Assembly (NCBI GenBank): GCA_040756735.1
Contig: JBFLYC010000001.1
Location: 1 to 64,000, forward strand
Source: JBFLYC01 sp040756735
GTDB taxonomy: Bacteria > Bacillota > DSM-16504 > Desulfitibacterales > Desulfitibacteraceae
Direction of reading: 5' to 3'
Length of the DNA stretch: 64,000 nucleotides
Shown: piece after piece, positions 45,281-53,757 of the stretch
Layout of the letters: each line of letters opens with the position of its first letter
How positions within the stretch are numbered: the stretch's first letter is position 1
The notes under the pieces: model-generated
What the model saw: only the letters and a program-made list of their open reading frames with translations
Told to the model about the DNA's origin: nothing
The model's database searches: none
Position numbers and translations under genes: made by a program

Positions 45281-45284
45281 TATA

Positions 45285-45467
45285 TATATTTCCTTTTATA
45301 TAAAAGGTTTTTCCATATTTATCTATATGCTCCTTTAGTCCATCATGTTTTAAAGAATCATAGTGCACAATGTCAAAGTAGTATGGTAAAGGTAGTTTTT
45401 CATTTAACTCCACACTTATTTCATTTACAAGCTTGTAGGGGGACAATCTCCCCTGCAGTAATATCAA
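45285..45467 (-). pseudogene. C-terminal fragment of a MNT-type nucleotidyltransferase
   Basis: The readable segment LPLPYYFDIVHYDSLKHDGL and EHIDKYGKTFY matches the C-terminal end of MntA-like nucleotidyltransferases (often DIVDYNSL..EHI), which pair with HEPN toxins. The N-terminal GSR catalytic part is missing. Its 3' end meets the IS1595 fragment tail to tail. The frame itself runs on to 45261. Confidence 0.6.
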
Positions 45468-45859
45468 AATATTAGGACAATTTCATCTTCAGTAAGATGT
45501 CTAGGTGGTTGAAAAGGATACGGGACCACCCGTACTTTGGTATCAGATAAGGAGCATACAGAAACAAGAAGATTTAGTACACTGTTTAGTCTTGTATCAA
45601 CAGCAAGGCAATTCTTCGGAAGGCAGTATGGATTACTTACACTTATAAATACTGTAATTGCCCTGTAATACCAGCAGAGGCAAAGAATGCTTCTTAACTC
45701 CCAGTTAACTACAATAATGTAATGTAATAGTAGAATTGCTTCTTGGCCCTGCTCTAGCCTGTCCAGTCTATGGCATATCTCCTTCTTCATTTCGCCTAAT
45801 TCGCTTCTAATTGATTGTTGATTATCTAAAATTATATCATTAGCAATCCCCGGTTGCAA
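45464..45859 (-). CDS. Doubtful hypothetical ORF
   Basis: A frame of 131 codons, not recognised. The first 45 residues are helical and charged (SIRSELGEMKKEICHRLDRL), the middle is hydrophobic and Cys-rich, and the end is RVVPYPFQPPRHLTEDEIV. The two halves look unrelated, which suggests joined remnants. It overlaps the nucleotidyltransferase fragment by four bases. It may not be a real gene. Confidence 0.25.
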   Translation of the reverse strand: MQPGIANDIILDNQQSIRSELGEMKKEICHRLDRLEQGQEAILLLHYIIVVNWELRSILCLCWYYRAITVFISVSNPYCLPKNCLAVDTRLNSVLNLLVSVCSLSDTKVRVVPYPFQPPRHLTEDEIVLIF

Positions 45860-45876
45860 TTTTATTTCCTTACCAG

Positions 45877-46389
45877 TTATTCCTTGCCAGAGTGGCCTGT
45901 ATGTTCGTGTATAGTGTCTTCATGGTAAGTATTTAATATTTTTTCAATAAATTTTGATTTATTAATTCTATACTCTTCTCGGTTGTATGGGTATTTGCTG
46001 GCTAAATTCCTTTTAACTTTTGCATATGCCGCTGCTAAGTCTGGTTTATTTATTAATAATTCCTTAAACCTTATATTATTTTTCCAATAGATACTTCCTT
46101 TTTCTATTACATGCAGGTGATGAGTACAATTACTTGGTTTTCCCTTTACAAAAAACATTCTTCCCGGCCTACCACATTCCCCAAAAAACCTGTAACCTAT
46201 TTCATCTAGGGAGGGTATAAGTTTTATAATATCATCAATCTTATTCACTTCAATCATAATATCTAAAATAGGCTTTGCTATCATTCCCGGAACAGATGTG
46301 CTGCCTATATGAATTAAACATATTTGGCGCTCCTTTCCTATAAAAACAATATGCATTCCATGGTAATACTTTCTTAATATGCCTTGCAT
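45877..46389 (-). CDS. GrpB family (UPF0157) protein, possibly N-truncated
   Basis: Member of the GrpB/nucleotidyltransferase-like superfamily of unknown function, 170 residues. It has the core IHIGSTSVPGMIAKPILDIM (about 26-45), GECGRPGRMFFVKG, THHLHVI and the C-terminal YAKVKRNLASKYPYNREEY. Homologues start with a VELVPYDPRW-type segment; here the N-terminus is shorter and an in-frame TAA lies just upstream of the ATG, so some 15-20 residues may have been lost. AGAAGGAAA precedes the ATG. Confidence 0.7.
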   Translation of the reverse strand: MQGILRKYYHGMHIVFIGKERQICLIHIGSTSVPGMIAKPILDIMIEVNKIDDIIKLIPSLDEIGYRFFGECGRPGRMFFVKGKPSNCTHHLHVIEKGSIYWKNNIRFKELLINKPDLAAAYAKVKRNLASKYPYNREEYRINKSKFIEKILNTYHEDTIHEHTGHSGKE

Positions 46390-46447
46390 TTCCTTCTTTT
46401 ATATTAAGTATTTCAAATAAAAAATTGTTATCTAAGTTAAATTGATT

Positions 46448-46975
46448 TATTACTGCAATTGCTTATCCGGCTAGTGCCACCCAATCAGTTCATCTGAAGG
46501 AAAAGCTAGAGCCTAAGCATTTCACCATTAAGGCTCCTGTCAAAGAGGGGACAGCCAGGGTAAATGTAATGGAAATAATTGAAGCCCATGTTGGTACTAA
46601 ACACAGAATCATGGAATTACCTGTGGAAGATGGTATCCGCCAATTAGCTGATGATGTCCTTAAGGTAATGGTCGTGGAACGCCATGGTGTTAATGGAACC
46701 AATGGAATAGGCCTGGTTAAAGGTTTTGGTATCAAAGCCGAGGCAGTTGCGTCTACTGTGGCCCATGACAGCCATAACCTTTTGATAATGGGTACAAATG
46801 ATAGGGATATGGCCTATGCCGGCAATGTCCTGGCAGAGCACGGTGGGGGAATGGTCGCCGTAATGGACGAAAAAATACTGGCCTTGCTGCCCCTTCCCAT
46901 TGCTGGGCTCATGTCACCAAAGCCTGTAGAGGAAGTACAGGACCTTAATCATGTGCTGAACAAATTTAGGAGGTA
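46448..46975 (+). pseudogene. C-terminal remnant of adenine deaminase
   Basis: Reading from an in-frame stop at about 46445, the plus strand encodes about 170 residues. They end GIGLVKGFGIKAEAVASTVA, HDSHNLLIMGTNDRDMA, then LPLPIAGLMSPKPVEEV. This is the C-terminal part of bacterial adenine deaminase (Ade, normally near 580 residues). The catalytic amidohydrolase half is gone, and past about 46960 the frame is foreign. Adenine deaminase would have fed the purine block at the left of the window. Confidence 0.8.
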
Positions 46976-47330
46976 TCATATGGTGACCACACATGGTAGT
47001 GATAGATAAAGTTGTCTCATCAGGCAGGTTATCCTTTTTACCCCATACGCCAAGGGAATAGTTTATGGAATGTGGGGTAACTTCATTTGTTTTAACCTCT
47101 TCAGTACCCCTGCCTGTGACTCCAGTGACTCCATGGGTCTCCACAGGGTCACTAATAACATGCTGAAACTGTTTGTAAAAATTATATGTTCAACAGGCTC
47201 AATGGCATTTACAGGGCACACCTTCTGGCTAAAGCAAAGGTAACATTCAGTACATCTTACTTGATCTATTGTACATTTCTTTTCTTCAGGCAAATAGTGA
47301 ATTGCATCTAAAGCACCTTAATAATAACTG
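46960..47330 (-). pseudogene. Frameshifted ferredoxin-like protein remnant
   Basis: One frame gives HYLPEEKKCTIDQVRCTECYL, then CFSQKVCPVNAIEPVEH, with a CxxCxxCx5CP iron-sulfur motif. Near 47185 the sensible reading moves to another frame: QHVISDPVETHGVTGVTGRG, then TEEVKTNEVTPHS, and SITTMCGHHMIPP. Together they look like one ferredoxin-domain protein broken by a frameshift, with both ends missing. Family not identified. Its left end abuts the adenine deaminase remnant. Confidence 0.55.
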
Positions 47331-47356
47331 ATGAATATCTAACCATATGCTTGAAC

Positions 47357-47383
47357 ACAAAAAAGCACCCAATCTCTTGGGTG
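47357..47383 (-). terminator. Intrinsic terminator after tRNA-Leu
   Basis: Stem cacccaa (47366-47372) pairs with ttgggtg (47377-47383) and is followed by a T-run on the minus strand. Confidence 0.8.
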
Positions 47384-47398
47384 TCAATGGTTTCAGTT

Positions 47399-47485
47399 TG
47401 GTGCGGCAGAAGGGACTTGAACCCCCATGAGCGTACACTCACTAGAACCTGAATCTAGCGCGTCTGCCTATTCCGCCACTGCCGC
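47399..47485 (-). tRNA. tRNA-Leu (anticodon CAG)
   Basis: 87 bases with the long class II variable arm. Acceptor gcggcag/ctgccgc, anticodon stem ctaga/tctag with loop ttcaggt, T-loop ttcaagt, encoded CCA. It lies 80 bases downstream of the FtsA-like gene and may be read from that promoter or its own. Confidence 0.94.
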
Positions 47486-47565
47486 ATTTATAATAGATTA
47501 TAGCTGCATTTATGATATTGCTAGATTATTTTAACACCTTTTTTCTTGTTATGCAATGGATTTGT

Positions 47566-49569
47566 CTACCCTTTATCTGCCTTTTTTTCTGCTGCTGCCC
47601 AATAAATATCTATCGTATCATTTGGTTTCACAGCCGTAGTATAAGTTGCTTTTTCCCCATTTATCATCAATACAAGATGTTTTTTATCCATTGGGGGTGT
47701 AAGTGGAAAATCTATAACTTTAAATACATCCAACAGTAAAATAGGATTTTTGTTTTCTATGTATACTCTTTGAGAGTTAACTACTACTGGAGTCACGGAA
47801 TTGTTTTTTTCAACTGTTTCATTTTTGTTAAATAGTATTATTTCATCTCCGTCTTTAATAACTGTATCCAGGGGTTTTATGGTTCCATTAACCTTGACAG
47901 CTAGGCTATTAGTCACAGGAACGTCAAGGTATTTTAAAACTTCATAAATAGTATTAAGTGGTTGGATTGTTATTAGGGCTTTATCTGACAATGGTGTATT
48001 AAGGGTAGCTTTTGCCCCATTGAGAAAAATTTGCGGTTTGAGAAATTTTTTATTACCTTGAAAATAAATGCTTTTATCCATAATTCCATCTTGTAGGATA
48101 TCTCTAATATAACCTGTTGCATCGTTACCCTTTACACATGGTTCAAATAATATGTCATCTCCCTGTAAAACCAGTTCTTCTAAACTGGCTGGTTTACCAT
48201 TGAGTACTATTTTACATGGGGTACCCTTGGAGCCTTTGATTACCCTTAATTGTCCGTTTATCTCAATTGTCATGCCTTTACCAGGCCTTGCAAAGATTTG
48301 GAAATTATCTATGCCTGCTGCTAATAATACATCTAAGACTTTAAGATTCTCCCTGCCAAATATTCTTATTGTCTGACCATTAAGAGTAATGTATTCAAAG
48401 GTGTTACGAAATCCCTTAGCTTCCATAAGAGCAATACCTATGGGAGTAATAGACATTGGACCGCATAATTTTTTGGAGGCTCCAGTAACACCCTCAATTA
48501 CTTCTCTACCTCGAATTCCAATTCTCTCAATGTGGATTTCTAATTTTACGGCGAGTTTTTCTCTTATGAAAGGAGTTAAACTGCCTCCACCAATCAGAAT
48601 GATGCCTTGAGGGGGTTTGCCATTAAGTTCTAATATTTCGTCTGCAATCCTTTTAGCTAAAGTATCTGTGGCTGAAGCTATTTTCTCAATAATAATGTGA
48701 TTTTGCAGCTTTACAGTGTTTCCAAATATATCAGAAAAAACAACATAGTCACTTTTGTTAAGTTGACGTTTAATGTATTCTGCAGTTGAAAAATCAACCA
48801 TTAGTATCTCAGATAACGCTTCGGTTATTTCATCACCTGCCGAGGGAACCATACCATATGCTATGATTGATCCTTCCTTTGATATAGCAATATCAGAGGT
48901 TCCTGCTCCAATGTCTACAAGAGCTAAGTTAAGTTTTCTCATACCCTCAGTTATGACAACATTACTTGCGGCAATAGGTTCTAATGTCATATTTTTGATT
49001 TTTAAAGATGCTGCCTTGATAACAGCATTAAGTGATTCAACAACTATTTTGGGTAAAAAGGTGGCTATTATTTCTACCTGAATGATTTGACCCCTCTGTC
49101 CCAACAAATTCTTTATTTCTATACCATCTAATAGATATCTTGTAACTGAATAACCTACACAATAGTAGCTGTTATCACCATTATTTACTTTATTTTTGAT
49201 TAATAGTTTTTGAGCCTCATTTACGGCATCAGCAATTAACGCATGAATATTATCTTCCTCAATTGGTTCATTTGGAGAAACCTTTTTATGGGTAGAAGCT
49301 TTTTGGGTATATAAGGCTCTTCCAGCTGCTGCGATTGAAACTTCAGTGAGAGTTTGGCCTAGTTTCTTTTCAAGCTTCATTTTAATACCCTTAATTACCT
49401 CTGTAACAGCAGGTATATCATGTATTTGTCCATCCATCATTGCTCGTGTAGCATGTTCTGCAATTTCAACTGCGGCTATGTTAAACCTGCTGTTTTTCTC
49501 CTCTAAAATTACCCCTACGATAGTACGAGTTCCAACGTCAAGGGCAAAATGATATTTCTTTTCATTCAA
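47566..49569 (-). CDS. FtsA/PilM-like actin-fold ATPase with long C-terminal extension
   Basis: Protein of 667 residues. About 1-380 are an ASKHA actin-like domain with FALDVGTRTIVGVILEE, the SHS2-like insert, LALVDIGAGTSDIAISKEG and ILIGGGSLTP, as in FtsA and PilM. Normal FtsA is about 400-450 residues. The extra 280 residues contain several short beta-grasp-like segments (LKVLDVLLAAGI, LEELVLQGDDILFEP, NTIYEVLKYLDVP, KPLDTVIKDGDEIILF and a late KPNDTIDIYW). This looks like three or four tandem small domains. The start is TTG with GAGGAG upstream. No ftsZ or pil genes are near; not the classical division FtsA. Confidence 0.75.
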   Translation of the reverse strand: MNEKKYHFALDVGTRTIVGVILEEKNSRFNIAAVEIAEHATRAMMDGQIHDIPAVTEVIKGIKMKLEKKLGQTLTEVSIAAAGRALYTQKASTHKKVSPNEPIEEDNIHALIADAVNEAQKLLIKNKVNNGDNSYYCVGYSVTRYLLDGIEIKNLLGQRGQIIQVEIIATFLPKIVVESLNAVIKAASLKIKNMTLEPIAASNVVITEGMRKLNLALVDIGAGTSDIAISKEGSIIAYGMVPSAGDEITEALSEILMVDFSTAEYIKRQLNKSDYVVFSDIFGNTVKLQNHIIIEKIASATDTLAKRIADEILELNGKPPQGIILIGGGSLTPFIREKLAVKLEIHIERIGIRGREVIEGVTGASKKLCGPMSITPIGIALMEAKGFRNTFEYITLNGQTIRIFGRENLKVLDVLLAAGIDNFQIFARPGKGMTIEINGQLRVIKGSKGTPCKIVLNGKPASLEELVLQGDDILFEPCVKGNDATGYIRDILQDGIMDKSIYFQGNKKFLKPQIFLNGAKATLNTPLSDKALITIQPLNTIYEVLKYLDVPVTNSLAVKVNGTIKPLDTVIKDGDEIILFNKNETVEKNNSVTPVVVNSQRVYIENKNPILLLDVFKVIDFPLTPPMDKKHLVLMINGEKATYTTAVKPNDTIDIYWAAAEKKADKG

Positions 49570-49627
49570 GGGGACTCACTCCTCAAATTCCTATAAATGA
49601 CAGTACATGCTAATAACTTTCGACTTT

Positions 49628-49656
49628 AATATAAAATTTCCTTTTAATTACGACAA
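49628..49656 (-). promoter_or_regulatory. Candidate promoter of the FtsA-like gene
   Basis: On the minus strand TTGTCG (49651-49656), a 17-base spacer and TATATT (49628-49633) lie about 60 bases before the TTG start codon. Confidence 0.5.
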
Positions 49657-49674
49657 ATTAGGGTCATTTAAAAT

Positions 49675-49717
49675 TCAAAAAACCAATAAATCCAGGGCTG
49701 TTCCCTGGATTTATTGG
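49675..49717 (-). terminator. Intrinsic terminator of the haem/siroheme operon
   Basis: A perfect 15-base-pair stem (49683-49697 with 49703-49717, loop ctgtt) is followed by six T on the minus strand, about 80 bases after the hemL stop. Confidence 0.9.
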
Positions 49718-49794
49718 CTCAAGGAGGTCTATGAAGAAGTGAGTGTGCAATGATAGTATTTCCAGGATTAATAAAAATATAACATTTTTATTGA

Positions 49795-51090
49795 TTAAGC
49801 ATTTTTAGCTATTTTGAATGCTTTCAAAGATGCATCTATGGTACTTTTTATGTCTTCTTGTTTATGAACTAATGACATAAAACCAGCTTCAAATTGAGAT
49901 GGGGCAATATATATTCCACTTTCAAGAAGAGACTTGAAGAAGGCTATAAATTTGTTTATATTAGATGTCGCAGCACTATGGAAATCAGTTACCTTTTGTT
50001 TGGTAAAAAATACCGAAAACATACTTCCCACTCGTGTAAAGTAAACTTCTACCCCTGTCAATTTTGCAGCTTCCTCCATACCTTGAGTTAATTGAAGTGA
50101 ATTTTCTTCCAGCAGTTCATAAGTACCGGCACGTTTAAGAATATTTAATGTGGTAAACCCTGCAGTCATTGCCAAGGGATTACCAGATAAAGTACCTGCC
50201 TGATAAACCGGCCCTAGAGGTGATACTTTTTCCATTATTTCTTTTTTGCCTCCATATGCTCCAACTGGTAGTCCTCCTCCGATAACTTTTCCAAGGCAGG
50301 TTAAGTCTGGGGTAATTTTATATCTGGATTGGGCTCCGCCATAAGCTACACGAAAACCTGTCATTACTTCATCAAAGATCAACAAAGCTCCATACTTATC
50401 AGTCAGATCTCTAACACCTTTTAAATAACCTGTTTCAGGCGGGATACATCCCATATTACCAGGTACAGGTTCCAAGATCACGGCAGCAATGTTTTCCCCT
50501 TCCATATCAAAAATCATTTCCAAAGTATCTAAATCATTAAAGGGTGCGGTAATAGTATTCTGAGCTGTATTCTCAGGAACCCCGGGACTGGTAGGTACCC
50601 CGTGAGTTAAAGCGCCTGAACCGGCTTTAATTAGCAAGAAATCGGCATGTCCATGATAGCAGCCTTCAAATTTAACAATTTTATCCCTGCCTGTATATCC
50701 GCGGGCAAGCCGAAGTGCACTCATTGTTGCTTCTGTACCGGAGTTTACCATGCGAACCATTTCTATAGATGGATATGCATTAATGATCATTTTGGCCATC
50801 TTTGTTTCGAGTTCTGTTGGCGCACCAAAGCTGGTGCCGATTTCTAAACAAGATTTTAATGCTTCTACTACTTCCGGATGACAGTGGCCTAAAATTAAGG
50901 GACCCCAGGAAGCTACATAATCAATATAACAATTCCCATCAACATCATATATGTAAGGTCCCTGACCACGGGCAATGAAAGGCGGATCCATTTTCACTGA
51001 TTTAAAAGCCCTGACAGGGCTGTTTACCCCACCAGGAATATACTTTTGGGCCTCTATAAACATCTGTTGAGATCTTGATAAGCTGTACAC
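49795..51090 (-). CDS. hemL: Glutamate-1-semialdehyde 2,1-aminomutase
   Basis: PLP enzyme that converts glutamate-1-semialdehyde to 5-aminolevulinate, the second step of the C5 tetrapyrrole route. It is 431 residues from the chosen start. It has PGGVNSPVRAF, SGTEATMSALRLARG, CYHGHAD, FDEVMTGFR and the PLP lysine in CLGKVIGGG (Lys268). The frame extends to a TTG at 51099, but AGGAGG touches that codon. It is nine bases before the GTG at 51090, so GTG is preferred. Last gene of the operon, 26 bases after hemB, with a strong terminator behind it. Confidence 0.95.
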   Translation of the reverse strand: MYSLSRSQQMFIEAQKYIPGGVNSPVRAFKSVKMDPPFIARGQGPYIYDVDGNCYIDYVASWGPLILGHCHPEVVEALKSCLEIGTSFGAPTELETKMAKMIINAYPSIEMVRMVNSGTEATMSALRLARGYTGRDKIVKFEGCYHGHADFLLIKAGSGALTHGVPTSPGVPENTAQNTITAPFNDLDTLEMIFDMEGENIAAVILEPVPGNMGCIPPETGYLKGVRDLTDKYGALLIFDEVMTGFRVAYGGAQSRYKITPDLTCLGKVIGGGLPVGAYGGKKEIMEKVSPLGPVYQAGTLSGNPLAMTAGFTTLNILKRAGTYELLEENSLQLTQGMEEAAKLTGVEVYFTRVGSMFSVFFTKQKVTDFHSAATSNINKFIAFFKSLLESGIYIAPSQFEAGFMSLVHKQEDIKSTIDASLKAFKIAKNA

Positions 51091-51116
51091 CTGTTTCAAC
51101 CTCCTATTAATTATTT

Positions 51117-52094
51117 TTACATTTCATTATGAAGCCATTGAGCAATGTCTTTGGCAAAGTACGTGATAATAATGTCGGTACCAGCTCTCTTTAAGCTTAA
51201 CATAATCTCAAGGACAATTCCTTTTTCATCTATCCAACCTTGTGCTGAGGCAGCTTTGATCATGACATATTCTCCGCTTACGTTATAGGCAGCCACAGGA
51301 TAATTATACTTGTCCTTAATGGACTTAATAATATCCATATAAGCCAGGGCAGGTTTGACCATTACTATATCAGCGCCTTCTAAAATATCCAGTTCAACTT
51401 CTTTCAAAGCTTCTCTGGCATTTGCTGTATCCATCTGATAGCTTTGTCTGTCTCCAAAGACAGGAGTAGATCCTGCAGCTTCTCTAAAGGGCCCATAAAA
51501 CTTAGAGGCATATTTTGCAGAATAAGCCATAATCGGTATTAAATTAAAGCCATTGCTGTCAAGTTCACGGCGGATTGCTCCTATCCTGCCGTCCATCATA
51601 TCTGAGGGGGCAACCATATCTGCTCCTGCTTCACAGTGGGATAATGCAGTTTTATTTAATAAGTCCAGGGTTGAGTCATTAACAATCTTTTGCTGATGAA
51701 CAATACCGCAATGTCCGTGATCAGTATATTCACAAAGGCATACATCAGTTATAACTAGGAGATTTGGAAATTCTTTTTTGATGGCTTTAACAGCTTGTTG
51801 TACTATGCCACTATGAGAATACGCTTCAGAACCTGTTGCATCTTTTGTTGCAGGTATTCCAAATAATAAAATACTTGAAATTCCAACTTTAATAATTTGT
51901 TGGATTTCTTTTAATAATTCGTCTATTGAAAATTGAAAAACACCAGGCATTGAGCTAATTGGGTTTTTTACTCGCGATCCATGGGTTACAAACATGGGTA
52001 AAATGAGGTCAGAAATATGCAAGCAGTTTTCCCGTACTAATGAACGTAAAATAGGGTTTTCTCTTAATCTACGAGGTCGTATAATCGGAAACAA
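51117..52094 (-). CDS. hemB: Porphobilinogen synthase (5-aminolevulinate dehydratase)
   Basis: Condenses two 5-aminolevulinates to porphobilinogen. From the chosen start it is 325 residues, beginning FPIIRPRRLRENPILRSLVR, the usual N-terminus. Signatures are VCLCEYTDHGHCG (a Cys-containing metal site), MAYSAKYASKFYGPFREAA with the first active-site Lys, and DIVMVKPALAYMDII with the Schiff-base Lys. The frame extends ten codons to an ATG at 52124 without a site, whereas AAAGGAGAG lies seven bases before the TTG at 52094. Third from the end of the haem operon. Confidence 0.94.
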   Translation of the reverse strand: MFPIIRPRRLRENPILRSLVRENCLHISDLILPMFVTHGSRVKNPISSMPGVFQFSIDELLKEIQQIIKVGISSILLFGIPATKDATGSEAYSHSGIVQQAVKAIKKEFPNLLVITDVCLCEYTDHGHCGIVHQQKIVNDSTLDLLNKTALSHCEAGADMVAPSDMMDGRIGAIRRELDSNGFNLIPIMAYSAKYASKFYGPFREAAGSTPVFGDRQSYQMDTANAREALKEVELDILEGADIVMVKPALAYMDIIKSIKDKYNYPVAAYNVSGEYVMIKAASAQGWIDEKGIVLEIMLSLKRAGTDIIITYFAKDIAQWLHNEM

Positions 52095-52200
52095 ACTTTT
52101 TCTCTCCTTTGCATTTAAATACATTTAAATATATTCAGGGCTTGAGTACATTCCACATCCAGAAATTGAAAAGTAGGATGTAAGATGAGAGAATGACTTC

Positions 52201-53757
52201 TCAAATCTTGTAAGAGATATGTCCCTTTTCATTATGCTCCAGAATTGCCTGCAAAAGTCCATGAAGTGTATATTCTTTAGCTTCTATATCTACCTTTAGT
52301 CCTAGTTTGTGAGCCGTATCTGTGGTTACAGGTCCAATGGATGCAATTTTTGCATGTTTTAATAATACAGGAAGTTCTACTGGATTAAACACACCGACAA
52401 AATTCTTAACAGTGGAGGAACTTGTAAAGGTAATGTAATCTATCATGCCTTCCTTTAGCATTGTTCTGACATTTTCAGAGTTATGATTAGCTTTGACAGT
52501 TTTATATGCGATTATTTCATCAACTATAGCTCCATATTGTTTTAATGCTTCAGGGAGAATTTTTCTAGCAATATCTGCTCTGGGAAGTAAAATTCTCTTT
52601 CCGGACATTTTTTGTTGAGACATGAATTCAATTATTGCTTCAGCTCTATATTCATCTGGCACATAATCAACTATCAGTCCATAGTTTTCCAAGCTCTCTT
52701 TAGTCTTGGGTCCTATTGCGCAAATATTTATACCTTTTAATTCCCGTAGATCCTTTTGCTGAAATTTTAACCTTTTTAGAAAAGCTTGCACACCATTGAT
52801 GCTTGTAAAAATAACCCAGTGATACTGCCCTAAATTTCTGATCGCTATATCTAGTGGTTCATAATCATCTGCAGGGGCTAATTCAATTGTAGGGAATTCC
52901 ACTGCTTGTCCGCCGAATTCTTCTATGATTTGAGAAAATAAACTGGCCTGACCTCTAGAACGTGTCACAATAATGCGTTTACCCCATAAAGGTCTATTTT
53001 CGAACCACTGGAGCTCTTTCCGAAGGTTTACTACTTCTCCAACAACAATTACAGCAGGGTTTTTAAACTTACAATTACTAGCATCATCAGATACATGTTC
53101 CAATGTACTTATCAGAGTTTGCTGCTTATACAAAGTTCCCCAGCGAATCAGGGCAACCGGTGTAGATGGATGTCTTCCATATTCTATGAGTTTATCTGCA
53201 ATTTTAGGGAGGTTTGACATTCCCATTAGGAATACTAAAGTCCCTACTCCTTTGCTAATAAAACTCCAATCAATATCAGAATCTTCTTTAGCTGGATCTT
53301 CATTTCCTGTAAGAAAGGTTACACTTGATGTTACCCCCCTATGTGTAACAGGTATCCCCGCGTAAGCCGGAACTGCAATGGCTGAAGTAATTCCAGGAAC
53401 TATCTCGAAGGGCAGCTTATTTTTTACAAGCTCTAGGGCCTCTTCTCCCCCCCTTCCGAAAACAAAGGGATCTCCACCCTTTAACCTTGTAACTACTTTT
53501 CCTTCCAAAGCTTTTTGAACTATGAGCTTGTTGATCTCCTCTTGGGTAAAAGTATGTTTATCAGGAGATTTACCCACAAAGATTAATTCTGCGCCTTCGG
53601 GTGCATATTCCAATAATTTAGTATTAGCCAACCTGTCATAAATGATCACATCAGACTTTTTTATACACGCCAGTCCTTTTAATGTTAATAACCCTGGATC
53701 TCCAGGCCCAGCGCCAATAAGATAAACATATGGTTTTCTTTCAAGCAATTTGATCAT
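52201..53757 (-). CDS. Uroporphyrinogen-III C-methyltransferase/uroporphyrinogen-III synthase fusion
   Basis: Two enzymes in one chain. About 10-245 are the SAM uroporphyrinogen methyltransferase (CobA/SumT: VYLIGAGPGDPGLLTLKG, GDPFVFGRGGEE, VVGEVV), which makes precorrin-2. About 265-505 are HemD (IIVTRSRGQASLFSQ, VIFTSINGVQAF, IGPKTKE, ITFTSSSTVKNF), which closes the ring of hydroxymethylbilane. The frame runs to a TTG at 53772, but the ATG at 53757 overlaps the hemC stop (ATGA) with AGGAG close before it, so coupled translation from there is preferred. The fusion steers flux from hydroxymethylbilane towards siroheme/cobalamin. Confidence 0.93.
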   Translation of the reverse strand: MIKLLERKPYVYLIGAGPGDPGLLTLKGLACIKKSDVIIYDRLANTKLLEYAPEGAELIFVGKSPDKHTFTQEEINKLIVQKALEGKVVTRLKGGDPFVFGRGGEEALELVKNKLPFEIVPGITSAIAVPAYAGIPVTHRGVTSSVTFLTGNEDPAKEDSDIDWSFISKGVGTLVFLMGMSNLPKIADKLIEYGRHPSTPVALIRWGTLYKQQTLISTLEHVSDDASNCKFKNPAVIVVGEVVNLRKELQWFENRPLWGKRIIVTRSRGQASLFSQIIEEFGGQAVEFPTIELAPADDYEPLDIAIRNLGQYHWVIFTSINGVQAFLKRLKFQQKDLRELKGINICAIGPKTKESLENYGLIVDYVPDEYRAEAIIEFMSQQKMSGKRILLPRADIARKILPEALKQYGAIVDEIIAYKTVKANHNSENVRTMLKEGMIDYITFTSSSTVKNFVGVFNPVELPVLLKHAKIASIGPVTTDTAHKLGLKVDIEAKEYTLHGLLQAILEHNEKGHISYKI

